Assembly: GCA_016302925.1 (NCBI GenBank)
Contig: JAEDMR010000004.1
Coordinates: forward strand, 1 to 25,411
Origin: Bacillota bacterium
GTDB lineage: Bacteria > Bacillota > Clostridia > Peptostreptococcales > Anaerovoracaceae
Reading direction: 5' to 3'
Length of the DNA stretch: 25,411 nt
Positions 6,765-14,461 of this stretch are shown one piece after another. Both the position numbers and the translations under genes were made by a program. Every line of letters starts with the position of its first letter. Position 1 is the stretch's first letter. A model generated the notes under the pieces. The model saw nothing but the letters and a program-made list of their open reading frames with translations, searched no databases and was not told the DNA's origin.

Positions 6765-8231
6765 ATGGAGAAAGGATACTTCAGAAAAGATGTGATTATC
6801 ATCGGCGCCGGCGTGACGGGCTGTGCCATCGCACGGGAGCTTTCCAGATACCAGCTGGATATTTGTGTAGTAGAGAAAGAAAGTGATATCTGCGAGGGAA
6901 CCAGTAAGGCAAACAGCGGGATCGTTCACGGCGGCTTCGATGCGAAGCCGGGGACCCTGAATGCCAGGCTGAACGTGCAGGGAAATGCCATGATGGAAGA
7001 ACTGTCGAAAAAACTGGACTTCCCGTTTCAGCGAAACGGCTCCATGGTGGTCTGCCAGAGTGCAGAAGAAATGCCGGCGCTGGAGGAACTGAAGCAGCGG
7101 GGACTGACCAACGGCGTGAAAGATATGCGGATTCTCAGCCGCACGGAAGCCCTGGAGATGGAGCCGAATCTGGCAGACAGCGTCTATGCCGCACTGCTGG
7201 TGCCGTCCGGCGGTATCGTTTGTCCTTTCGGCCTGAATATCGCACTGGCAGAAAACGCGGCAGCCAATGGGGTTGCGTTCCGCCTGGAGACAGAGGTGCT
7301 TTCCATCGAAAAGCTGCCGGAGACGGATGCCGCAGCGTGCGGTATGTGTAATGGCTATCTGGTCCACACCGACAAAGGCGACCTGCAGACCCGGTTCCTG
7401 ATCAATGCCGCCGGCGTCTATGCAGATACATTCCACAACATGGTCAGCGAGAAAAAGCTCCATATCACCCCGCGGCGGGGCGACTACCTGCTGCTGGACA
7501 GAACTGCAGGAGGGCATGTGCACCATACGATTTTCCAACTGCCGTCGGAATACGGCAAAGGCGTGCTGGTGACACCGACGGTCCACGGCAACCTGATGGT
7601 GGGGCCGACAGCCATAGATATTGAGGACAGGGAGGCCACGGCTACCACAGCAGAAGGGCTGGCCCAGGTCATGGAAAAGTGCGGAAAATCCGTGAAGGAC
7701 GTACCGCTGAAGCAGGTGATTACATCCTTTGCGGGACTCCGGGCCCACGAGGACGGCGGTGAGTTCATCATCGGCGAGGCGGAAGATGCGAAAGGCTTCA
7801 TCGATGCAGCAGGCATCGAATCGCCGGGACTTTCCAGCGCTCCGGCCATCGGGCAGTATGTGCGGGAGATTATGGAAGGTCTGACGGAACTGAAAGAAAA
7901 GAGCAGATTCATCGAAACGCGAAAGGGAATTGTCCGGTTCGCGGAATGCAGCAGAGAAGTGCAGCAGGAACTGATCCGCCAGAATCCGGCATACGGGAAG
8001 ATCATCTGCCGCTGTGAGACTATCACGGAAGGCGAAATCCTGGATGCGATCCACCGGCTGCTGGGCGCGACCACCCTGGACGGGATCAAACGGCGGACCC
8101 GGGCCGGCATGGGACGGTGTCAGGCAGGGTTCTGCATGCCGAAAGTGATGGATATTCTGGCCCGGGAGCTGGGACTGGAGCTGAAGGACATACGAAAAAA
8201 CGGAAGGAGGCAGGACGGATGGACGAGATGA
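6765..8231 (+). CDS. glpA: FAD-dependent glycerol-3-phosphate dehydrogenase-like protein with BFD [2Fe-2S] domain
   Basis: The 488-residue product begins with a dinucleotide-binding motif IIGAGVTGCAIARELSRY (FAD; GAGVTG at 14-19) and a DAO-type oxidoreductase domain with GTSKANSGIVHGGF, characteristic of the GlpA/GlpD/L-2-hydroxyglutarate oxidase superfamily. The C-terminus has a BFD-like iron-sulfur domain with Cys415, Cys417, Cys452 and Cys457 in a CxC...CxxxxC pattern. This architecture matches the anaerobic GlpA type. It would oxidise sn-glycerol-3-phosphate to dihydroxyacetone phosphate, passing electrons to the following flavoprotein. The substrate is inferred from family and neighbours. 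The frame extends to 6714 inside the terminator; ATG 6765 is chosen because GAGAGGG lies six bases upstream. It overlaps the next gene by 13 bases. Confidence 0.82.
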   Translation: MEKGYFRKDVIIIGAGVTGCAIARELSRYQLDICVVEKESDICEGTSKANSGIVHGGFDAKPGTLNARLNVQGNAMMEELSKKLDFPFQRNGSMVVCQSAEEMPALEELKQRGLTNGVKDMRILSRTEALEMEPNLADSVYAALLVPSGGIVCPFGLNIALAENAAANGVAFRLETEVLSIEKLPETDAAACGMCNGYLVHTDKGDLQTRFLINAAGVYADTFHNMVSEKKLHITPRRGDYLLLDRTAGGHVHHTIFQLPSEYGKGVLVTPTVHGNLMVGPTAIDIEDREATATTAEGLAQVMEKCGKSVKDVPLKQVITSFAGLRAHEDGGEFIIGEAEDAKGFIDAAGIESPGLSSAPAIGQYVREIMEGLTELKEKSRFIETRKGIVRFAECSREVQQELIRQNPAYGKIICRCETITEGEILDAIHRLLGATTLDGIKRRTRAGMGRCQAGFCMPKVMDILARELGLELKDIRKNGRRQDGWTR

Positions 8232-9511
8232 AAACTGTGGATCTTCTCATCGTGGGCGGCGGTCCGGCAGGACTGGCTGCAGCTATCGCAGCGAAGAAGC
8301 AGGGAATTGACAATCTGCTGATCATCGAGCGGGACGACAGGCTGGGCGGCATTCTGAACCAGTGCATTCACAATGGCTTCGGCCTGCACACCTTCCAGGA
8401 GGAACTGACGGGACCGGAGTATGCCCACCGGTTTATCCGGCAGGCAGAGCAGCTCGGGATTCCCGTGCTGACCGATACCATGGTGCTGGACATCACGCCG
8501 GAGAAAAAGGCGACGGTCATCAGCCGGGCAAATGGGCTGCAGGAATTCTGCCCGAAATCCATCATCTTGGCCATGGGCTGCCGGGAACGGCCTCGAGGCA
8601 GTCTGAATATCCCGGGATACAGGCCCATGGGAATTTATTCCGCGGGAACCGCCCAGCGGCTGGTCAATGTGGAAGGCTTCCTTCCGGGAAAGGAAGTGGT
8701 CATCCTCGGATCCGGAGACATCGGTCTGATCATGGCCCGGCGCATGACTCTGGAAGGGGCCAAGGTGAAGGTAGTAGCAGAACTGATGCCGTATTCCGGC
8801 GGCCTGAAGCGGAACATCGTCCAGTGCCTGGATGATTTCGGAATCCCGCTGAAGCTGCGCCATACGGTCATCGATATCAAGGGAAAACATCATCTGGAAG
8901 GCGTGACTCTGGCGGAAGTGGATGAAAAGGGCAAACCGGTTCCGGGTACGGAAGAATATTATACCTGCGACACGCTGCTGCTGTCCTGCGGTCTGATTCC
9001 GGAAAATGAGCTTTCCCGGGAAATGGGGGTGGCCATGAGTGCGGTCACCGGCGGACCGGTGGTGGATGAAAGTCTGGAAACCAGTATTCCCGGAGTCTTC
9101 GCCTGCGGCAATGTGCTTCATGTTCACGACCTGGTTGACTTCGTTTCGGAGGAAGCAGCACTGGCAGGCGAGCAGGCCGCAGCGTATATTCAGAATGGAC
9201 AGAAGGAAGAGGGAAACGGCACGTTAACCCTGCTCCGCACCGGGGAAGGCGTTCGCTATACAGTGCCGGCCATGATCGATCCGGATCGGATGCGGGAGAA
9301 AGTGAAAGTCCGTTTCCGTGTATCCGGCGTGTACAGAGACTGTGCCATCGGCGTGTATGCCGGGAGTGAGCGGATTTTGCGAAGAAAAAAACAGATCGTG
9401 ACACCGGGAGAGATGGAAGAAGTGATTCTGGAAAGAAAGACGCTGGAAGAACTGGGCTGGCCGGAGGAAGTTTGGATAGCCGTTGAGCCGGCCGAAACAG
9501 CGGGGAGGTGA
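8219..9511 (+). CDS. NAD(P)/FAD-dependent oxidoreductase (partner of the GlpA-like protein)
   Basis: The 430-residue product has an N-terminal FAD motif GGGPAG (13-18), the redox segment AMGCRERPRG around 118-126, and a second dinucleotide-binding motif GSGDIG (164-169) for NAD(P)H, as in pyridine-nucleotide disulfide oxidoreductase relatives. The cysteine positions do not give the classic CxxC of thioredoxin-reductase type, so electron transfer probably runs through FAD. In many Clostridia and Thermotogae this gene sits directly after the GlpA-like gene and before a DUF1667 gene, and the three are thought to form one complex that links glycerol-3-phosphate oxidation to NAD or another carrier. 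GGAGG eight bases upstream supports ATG 8219; an ATG at 8228 is too far from it. The frame extends upstream to 8117 but without a ribosome binding site. Confidence 0.85.
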   Translation: MDEMKTVDLLIVGGGPAGLAAAIAAKKQGIDNLLIIERDDRLGGILNQCIHNGFGLHTFQEELTGPEYAHRFIRQAEQLGIPVLTDTMVLDITPEKKATVISRANGLQEFCPKSIILAMGCRERPRGSLNIPGYRPMGIYSAGTAQRLVNVEGFLPGKEVVILGSGDIGLIMARRMTLEGAKVKVVAELMPYSGGLKRNIVQCLDDFGIPLKLRHTVIDIKGKHHLEGVTLAEVDEKGKPVPGTEEYYTCDTLLLSCGLIPENELSREMGVAMSAVTGGPVVDESLETSIPGVFACGNVLHVHDLVDFVSEEAALAGEQAAAYIQNGQKEEGNGTLTLLRTGEGVRYTVPAMIDPDRMREKVKVRFRVSGVYRDCAIGVYAGSERILRRKKQIVTPGEMEEVILERKTLEELGWPEEVWIAVEPAETAGR

Positions 9512-9516
9512 GGATC

Positions 9517-9870
9517 ATGGAGAAACGAAAACTGACTTGCATCGGCTGCCCCATGGGCTGCCAGGTGGAAGTGGAACTGGATGGAAGCGAGGTTCAGACC
9601 GTGACGGGGAATCACTGCAAACGGGGCGATGCCTATGCCAGGAAAGAAGTCACCAACCCGACGAGAATTGTAACCACCACGGTCCGTCTGGCGGGCGGCG
9701 GCGTGGTACCGGTGAAAACGAAAGAGGATATTCCCAAGGAAAAGATTATGGACTGCGTCCGGCAGCTGAAAGCGCTGGAAATAAAGGGACCGGTGAAAAT
9801 CGGACAGGTGATTCTGGAGAATGCGGCGGAAAGCGGCGTGCCGGTCATCGCAACTGCGTCACATGTGTAA
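9517..9870 (+). CDS. DUF1667 cysteine-motif protein
   Basis: The 117-residue product belongs to the DUF1667 family. Near its N-terminus is CIGCPMGC (8-15) followed by a fourth cysteine at 34, a CxxCxxxC...C arrangement like the [4Fe-4S] sites of molybdopterin oxidoreductases and related proteins. It likely carries a cluster as the third subunit of the GlpA-like complex. A GTG at 9508 is also in frame, but ATG 9517 has GGAGGTG six bases upstream and starts at the family's usual N-terminus. It begins five bases after the preceding gene, so translation is coupled. Confidence 0.85.
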   Translation: MEKRKLTCIGCPMGCQVEVELDGSEVQTVTGNHCKRGDAYARKEVTNPTRIVTTTVRLAGGGVVPVKTKEDIPKEKIMDCVRQLKALEIKGPVKIGQVILENAAESGVPVIATASHV

Positions 9871-9896
9871 TATATATGTAGGAAAGGATGGAGAGG

Positions 9897-10859
9897 ATGA
9901 AACAGGATTTTTATTTCCCGTCGGCAGACGGACTGACGACCATACATGCGTCGGAATGGATTCCGGAGGGCACGGTTCGGGCTGTGCTGCAGATCAGCCA
10001 CGGCATGGTGGAATATATCGGCCGGTATGACCGGTTTGCGCAGTATCTCAATGAACATGGCTTTTATGTGGTGGGAAACGACCATCTGGGTCACGGCGAG
10101 TCGGTGGTCAGCGATGAGAAGCTAGGTTACTTTAAAGATCCGGACGGCAATGAATGCGTCATTGCAGACCTGCACCGGTTGCGGCAGATCACCGAAGAAA
10201 AGTACCCGGGTGTGCCGTATTTCATGCTGGGGCACAGCATGGGATCCTTCCTGATTCGCCAGTATATGATGCTGTATGGGCAGGGACTGTCAGGTGTCAT
10301 CGTCATGGGTACCGGATCGCAGCCGGGTCCGGTGCTGAAGGCAGGAAAGGCTGTTTGCCGGGCGATTGCAGCTGTTCGGGGCTGGCAGCATCGCAGTCAG
10401 CTGGTGAATATCATGGCCTTTGCATCCAATAATCAGAAATTCAGGCCGGCTCGAACCCATATGGACTGGCTGACGAAAGACACGGAAATCGTGGATGCCT
10501 ACCTGAAAAACCCATGGTGCACCTACACATTTACACTGAACGGGTTTTATCAGATGTTCCGCGGCATCCAGTTCGTCCAGAATCCGGATAATATCGCGAA
10601 AATTCCAAAAGGTCTGCCGCTGCTGGTGGTCTCCGGTGCGGATGATCCGGTGGGAGCCTTCGGCAAGGGCGTGCGAGCCGTATACGACGGTTTACTGACG
10701 GCCGGTGTGAAGGACGTGGAGATGGTGCTCTATGATGAAGACCGCCATGAGATCCTCAATGAAACCGACTATGAGATGGTGTATGGCGATCTGCATGTCT
10801 GGCTGGAGAAAAAGATGGCGGAGGCTGGCAACGGTCATGGGTCAGATCAGATCGCCTAG
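9897..10859 (+). CDS. Alpha/beta hydrolase, monoacylglycerol-lipase-like
   Basis: The 320-residue product is a serine hydrolase of the Hydrolase_4 (serine aminopeptidase S33/monoacylglycerol lipase) type. HGMVEYIGRY (35-44) supplies the oxyanion region, DHLGHGES (62-69) is a conserved lipase segment, GHSMGS (112-117) holds the nucleophile Ser114, D250 in GADDPVG and H284 complete the probable triad. It could cleave fatty acids from glycerolipids and so deliver glycerol, in keeping with the glpA-like genes just upstream; this link is an inference. The start is uncertain: ATG 9888 is also in frame, but AAGGA lies at better spacing for 9897. It begins 26 bases after the DUF1667 gene and ends at a strong terminator. 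Confidence 0.8.
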   Translation: MKQDFYFPSADGLTTIHASEWIPEGTVRAVLQISHGMVEYIGRYDRFAQYLNEHGFYVVGNDHLGHGESVVSDEKLGYFKDPDGNECVIADLHRLRQITEEKYPGVPYFMLGHSMGSFLIRQYMMLYGQGLSGVIVMGTGSQPGPVLKAGKAVCRAIAAVRGWQHRSQLVNIMAFASNNQKFRPARTHMDWLTKDTEIVDAYLKNPWCTYTFTLNGFYQMFRGIQFVQNPDNIAKIPKGLPLLVVSGADDPVGAFGKGVRAVYDGLLTAGVKDVEMVLYDEDRHEILNETDYEMVYGDLHVWLEKKMAEAGNGHGSDQIA

Positions 10860-10916
10860 GAGTATGCAGCGTACGAGCTGAGAATTGGTAAATCGTAATT
10901 GACCCAAAAACAGAAA

Positions 10917-10944
10917 CGGAGTGTCGTCAGACACTCCGTTTTTT
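10917..10944. terminator. Bidirectional terminator between the hydrolase and gntR genes
   Basis: The arms CGGAGTGTC (10917-10925) and GACACTCCG (10930-10938) form a perfect nine-pair stem with loop GTCA, followed by six T on the plus strand. On the minus strand the arm is followed by TTTCTGTTTTT, so it works both ways. The minus-strand stop codon of the gntR gene (complement of 10927-10929) lies inside the loop. Confidence 0.9.
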
Positions 10945-11916
10945 ATTCATTATTTTTTTGATCAGGTCCTCCGCGTAGAGGAAGGAGCCCCGGTCGATCT
11001 TATAGTCGTAGGTGATCAGGCTGCCGCCCTTTTCCTCGAAATTTCTGAGCAAAATCTTCTCGTCCGACCCTGCGAAAGGCTCGTACTGCTCCGGCAGGAT
11101 GATGGTGTTTTTCCCTTCCAGAAATGCTGCTAGGCGGTCCGTGCCGCTTCCGAAGAAATGCACCGGCAGAGAGTCGCTCCAGACACCCATACCTGCACAG
11201 TTTTTTCGGATGACGCCAGCGAAGGCGTCGCTGGCACAGACGATGCCGACTTTAGAACGGTCCGGCAGCTTGGCCAGGGAAATGACCGTCCGTGTGGATG
11301 GCATGAGGGCAAGCATGCCGAAGGCCTGTGGATTCCGGATCACCTGCTCCACCTGCCCATAGTGGGTTGAGGTGGTCAGCACCAGGTCGTAGTCGGTGTT
11401 CAGCTTGTCTGCGATCTCGTAAAGCTGGCTCAGGGAGAAGATGGCGATCTGGGCATACCCGATCTGGGAAAGCTGATTTTCAATAAGCTGCAGTGTTTCA
11501 GGGTTGCAGTCGATGACTGCCACCTTGACCACATCATATTTTTCTTCCAGTCCACGCAGCTTCAGATTGATGTAGATTTCCATTTCCCGCGGCGTGAAGC
11601 CCAGGGTCTCCAACTCCCGGAACAGGCCATCGATGGCGGTCATGGCCCGATCCTTCCGGCTGGCAGAATCCGCTTCCTCCTGTGCCCGGACGAAAGTTCC
11701 CTTGCCCTGGGTCATCTCGATGATGCCCAGACTTTCCAGATAATCGTAGGCATGTTTGATGGTGCCTTGGGACAGATTCTTCTCCTCGGCCAGTTCCCGG
11801 ACTGTCGGCAGTCTGGAGCCGGCAGGAAGCTTCCCCGTTTTGATGCTGCGCAAAATCTCATCGGCCAGCTGTTTATAGATCGGGGCGTCCTTGCGGGTTT
11901 CGGCGTTGTCGTTCAT
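10927..11916 (-). CDS. GntR-family transcriptional regulator with a long sensor-like C-terminal domain
   Basis: The 329-residue product has an N-terminal GntR winged helix-turn-helix, about residues 12-75, recognisable by PIYKQLADEILRSIKTGKLP and the recognition part SRLPTVRELAEE...SQGTIKHAYDYLESLG. The remaining 250 residues form alternating strands and helices (starting VVKVAVIDCNPETLQLIENQ) and look like a periplasmic-binding-like or response-regulator-like sensor. I do not recognise it as one of the named GntR subfamilies. The gene is last in the operon with fumarase and follows the beta subunit by 12 bases, so it likely controls this operon or senses a related acid. ATG 11916 is preferred to TTG 11922 because GGAG lies seven bases upstream. 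The 3' end is part of the terminator. Confidence 0.8.
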   Translation of the reverse strand: MNDNAETRKDAPIYKQLADEILRSIKTGKLPAGSRLPTVRELAEEKNLSQGTIKHAYDYLESLGIIEMTQGKGTFVRAQEEADSASRKDRAMTAIDGLFRELETLGFTPREMEIYINLKLRGLEEKYDVVKVAVIDCNPETLQLIENQLSQIGYAQIAIFSLSQLYEIADKLNTDYDLVLTTSTHYGQVEQVIRNPQAFGMLALMPSTRTVISLAKLPDRSKVGIVCASDAFAGVIRKNCAGMGVWSDSLPVHFFGSGTDRLAAFLEGKNTIILPEQYEPFAGSDEKILLRNFEEKGGSLITYDYKIDRGSFLYAEDLIKKIMNKKRSV

Positions 11917-11928
11917 AAGCAATCTCCG

Positions 11929-12489
11929 TTATTTCTCTGCGGACTTCAGGTAGTCTGCCCGGCCCTGTTCATAAAGATTATTTCCTTCACTGTCGATGAT
12001 GACCACGGCAGGAAGGTCTTCCACTTCCAGACGGCGGATGGCTTCCGCCCCCAGGTCCTCATAGGCGATGACTTCGGCTTTTTTGATGCATTTGGCCAGC
12101 AGTGCACCGGCACCGCCGATGGCACCGAAGTATACTGCGCCATTCTTTTTCATGGATTCGATAACCTCCGGGGAACGTTTGCCCTTGCCGATCATGCCCT
12201 TGAGACCGATGTCCAGCAGTGCCGGTGCATAGGCGTCCATCCGGTAGCTGGTGGTCGGGCCGGCAGAGCCGATGACCTTGCCCGGCTGGGCAGGAGCAGG
12301 CCCTACGTAGTAGATGATAGCGTCTTTCACATCCAGGGGCAGCTCTTTTCCCTGCTGCAGCAGTTCGACCAGACGCTTGTGAGCCGCATCGCGGCCGGTA
12401 TAGATGACGCCGCTGATCAATACATTATCTCCGCAGTGCAGATCTCTGGTCTTTTCCAGTGTGAGAGGTGTTGTGATTCTTTTTTCCAT
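11929..12489 (-). CDS. Fumarate hydratase class I, beta subunit (C-terminal domain)
   Basis: The 186-residue product matches the C-terminal domain of class I (iron-sulfur, oxygen-sensitive) fumarase as it exists in split, two-subunit enzymes. The segment GKVIGSAGPTTSYRMDAYAP is a conserved substrate-binding site of the family. It forms a complex with the alpha subunit encoded immediately upstream to hydrate fumarate to L-malate or the reverse. L-tartrate dehydratase and related hydro-lyases share this fold, so the exact substrate is not fixed by sequence. A strong GGAGG is seven bases before ATG. The gap from the alpha gene is 13 bases and to gntR 12 bases. Confidence 0.88.
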   Translation of the reverse strand: MEKRITTPLTLEKTRDLHCGDNVLISGVIYTGRDAAHKRLVELLQQGKELPLDVKDAIIYYVGPAPAQPGKVIGSAGPTTSYRMDAYAPALLDIGLKGMIGKGKRSPEVIESMKKNGAVYFGAIGGAGALLAKCIKKAEVIAYEDLGAEAIRRLEVEDLPAVVIIDSEGNNLYEQGRADYLKSAEK

Positions 12490-12502
12490 GGGTGATACCT
12501 CC

Positions 12503-13342
12503 TTATAATACCGCGGATTTGTGGCGGGTTACATGACAGTTGATGTTTACGGCGCAAGGCAGGCCTGCGATGTGGGTCGGCAGGGTCTCGATGTTTACGC
12601 CCAGTGCCGTAGTCTGACCGCCGAAGCCCTGTGGTCCGATGCCCAGCGCATTGATTTTTTCCAGCATTTCCTTTTCCAGATCGGCATAGAACGGATCGGC
12701 ATTTCTTTCGGTCAGCGGACGCATCAGTGCCTTCTTGGCCAGATAAGCAGCCTTGTCGAAGGTTCCACCGATACCGACGCCCACCACGATTGGCGGACAC
12801 GGGTTTGGACCGGCATCTTCCACGACCTTCACGATGAAGTCCTTGACACCCTGAAGTCCGTCAGAAGGCTTCAGCATCTTGATTTGGCTCATGTTTTCAC
12901 TGCCGAAGCCCTTCGGTGCCACGGTGACCTTCACCTGATCCCCCGGCACCAGATCGATGTAGAGAACAGCCGGGGTATTGTCCCCGGTATTGACCCGGTC
13001 AATTGGATCCTTCACGCAGGATTTTCTTAAGTAACCCTCGGTATAGCCCTGGCGCACGCCTTCGTTGACGGCAGCCTTCAGATCGCCGTCAATGTGAACG
13101 TCCTGCCCGATTTCCAGAAAGACGCAGGCCAGACCGGTATCCTGACAGATGGGAACATTGTCCGCATCGGCAATCTGGTAATTCTCTTCGATTTTGTCCA
13201 GAATGGTCTGGGCGATTGGAAACGGCTCGCAGCCGTGACAGTGCTCGATGGCTTCCTTCACGTCAGCCGGCAGATGGCAGTTGGCCTCGATGCAGAGGTC
13301 ACGTATTGTTTTCGTAATGTCTGTTGCTTTGATTTCTCTCAT
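12503..13342 (-). CDS. Fumarate hydratase class I, alpha subunit ([4Fe-4S] hydro-lyase)
   Basis: The 279-residue product is the N-terminal-domain subunit of class I fumarase. It has PICQDTG with Cys66, NPCPPIVVGVGIGGT with Cys182, and near the C-terminus LPCAVNINCHV with Cys263 and Cys269; three such cysteines ligate the [4Fe-4S] cluster in this family. The GVGIGGT stretch is a well-known fumarase signature. Together with the beta subunit it forms the heteromeric enzyme of anaerobic Clostridia and archaea. The start has TTGGAGG about ten bases upstream. The length is normal for the alpha subunit. Confidence 0.9.
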   Translation of the reverse strand: MREIKATDITKTIRDLCIEANCHLPADVKEAIEHCHGCEPFPIAQTILDKIEENYQIADADNVPICQDTGLACVFLEIGQDVHIDGDLKAAVNEGVRQGYTEGYLRKSCVKDPIDRVNTGDNTPAVLYIDLVPGDQVKVTVAPKGFGSENMSQIKMLKPSDGLQGVKDFIVKVVEDAGPNPCPPIVVGVGIGGTFDKAAYLAKKALMRPLTERNADPFYADLEKEMLEKINALGIGPQGFGGQTTALGVNIETLPTHIAGLPCAVNINCHVTRHKSAVL

Positions 13343-13360
13343 TGCTATATTGCCTCCAAT

Positions 13361-14296
13361 TTAAAATTCGATTCTGTTCAGGTCTCTGCTGCCACGATCC
13401 CAGCTCGGGCCTACCAGGCCGATGATGATGTATTTTTCTTTCATCGGATCGTGGAATACTTCCTTCAGCAGCCGGAAATTCTCAATTTCTCCGGTGGAAC
13501 GGACATGAATTCGCGGCCCGGTACACCGATGGATGGAAGTGCCGATGGAAACGTGATCTTCGTCATAGTAGGAAACCGGGATATCCTGTTTGATCAGCTG
13601 CAGAACTTCCTCTTCCAGCGCTTTGATGTCGAAGTTCGGTTTTTCGTCAAATTCCAGACAGAAACCATGTTTTACATCACTGTGACCGCATTGCTCCAGC
13701 AGTTCTTTCGGCAGGCAGTATTCCACCAGATCTTCTGCGGTGTGTGCCATCTTCCGATAGGTGATGGAACGATGTACGATGGTTGCGATGTCCTCCGGCA
13801 GAGGGCCGAACATGGTAGGACGGGTGATAATGACTTCCTCTCCGACGCCAATCAGCAGCTGGGCATTGACGTTCAGGAACGGATAGAGCATTTCGAAGTG
13901 TTCCACGATGACGCGGCGGCCTTTTTTGATGGCAGTCTGGACCGCTTCTGCCAGCACATGCATCTGGGTGAAGGCAGATTCAAACCGCATATCCACATGA
14001 TAGGTGTGGGGTGCGTAGAAACCCTCATCCTCGTCGACGCTGAGAAGGGGCAGAGGACGCACATTGACGCCGCTGTCGTCATTGCACAGTTCCAGTCCCG
14101 GAAACATACCCTTTACCAGCATGCTCTTGCCGGAGCCTGCTTCACCGATGATGCCGATGAGCAGGTCGAAAGGGCTCAGGTACTGCTGCGCGATATCCAT
14201 ACCCAGCCGCAGCATGCGTGCGTTGCCTCGCGGTGCGAAGAAGATGCTGTACAGATGGTTGGGATTGGTAATATATTCTGAAGAATGATGATGCAT
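13361..14296 (-). CDS. P-loop protein with AlaRS second additional domain-like C-terminus, fumarase-associated
   Basis: The 311-residue product has an N-terminal P-loop NTPase domain with Walker A GEAGSGKS (51-58), and a second half like the second additional domain (SAD) of alanyl-tRNA synthetase and AlaX. The likeness is seen in HTAEDL at 185-190, matching HTATHL of the editing site, and in CTGPRIHVRSTGEI (258-271), matching CGGTHVxxTGEI. The family is annotated as alanine-tRNA synthetase second additional domain-containing protein. Differences to AlaRS: the second histidine of HxxxH is Asp189, and the C-to-H spacing is longer. It is the first gene of the operon with fumarase (18-base gap), with GGGAGG before the ATG. 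Function unknown: a kinase, a ligand sensor or a tRNA-related activity are all possible. Confidence 0.75.
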   Translation of the reverse strand: MHHHSSEYITNPNHLYSIFFAPRGNARMLRLGMDIAQQYLSPFDLLIGIIGEAGSGKSMLVKGMFPGLELCNDDSGVNVRPLPLLSVDEDEGFYAPHTYHVDMRFESAFTQMHVLAEAVQTAIKKGRRVIVEHFEMLYPFLNVNAQLLIGVGEEVIITRPTMFGPLPEDIATIVHRSITYRKMAHTAEDLVEYCLPKELLEQCGHSDVKHGFCLEFDEKPNFDIKALEEEVLQLIKQDIPVSYYDEDHVSIGTSIHRCTGPRIHVRSTGEIENFRLLKEVFHDPMKEKYIIIGLVGPSWDRGSRDLNRIEF

Positions 14297-14352
14297 AAGG
14301 ATCCTCCCGATATAAAATTGTTCGCTGAATTGTTATAGAACATTCTGCTCTT

Positions 14353-14381
14353 ATCATACGCCTTTCCGATGTAAATTTCAA
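14353..14381 (-). promoter_or_regulatory. Promoter of the P-loop/SAD-fumarase-gntR operon
   Basis: On the minus strand TTGAAA (14376-14381) and TATGAT (14353-14358) are separated by 17 bases. Transcription would begin near 14346, giving a leader of about 50 bases with a GGGAGG site. Near the start of transcription the motif AATTGTT occurs twice, 15 bases apart, a possible operator for the GntR regulator. Confidence 0.65.
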
Positions 14382-14461
14382 GTGGAAGAATGAAAACCGA
14401 AAACACTTTGGATTTGTCATTCGCCTTTCGCATTTTAATGCAGTAAAAACATGAAATTCTG

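Noticed and set aside
6651..8054. Minus-strand open frame of 467 codons
   Set aside because: It is antisense to the GlpA-like gene, which has clear FAD and iron-sulfur motifs; the translation shows no known motif and would start within that gene.
9483..9881. Alternative plus-strand frame of 132 codons over the DUF1667 gene
   Set aside because: The other frame has the cysteine motif, a good ribosome binding site and a recognised family.
10885..10898. TTGGTAAATC also present near 1810
   Set aside because: Ten AT-rich bases shared between two intergenic regions are likely by chance, with no further similarity around them.
13094..14281. Plus-strand open frame of 395 codons
   Set aside because: It is antisense to the fumarase alpha and P-loop/SAD genes, both recognised from motifs and with proper ribosome binding sites.
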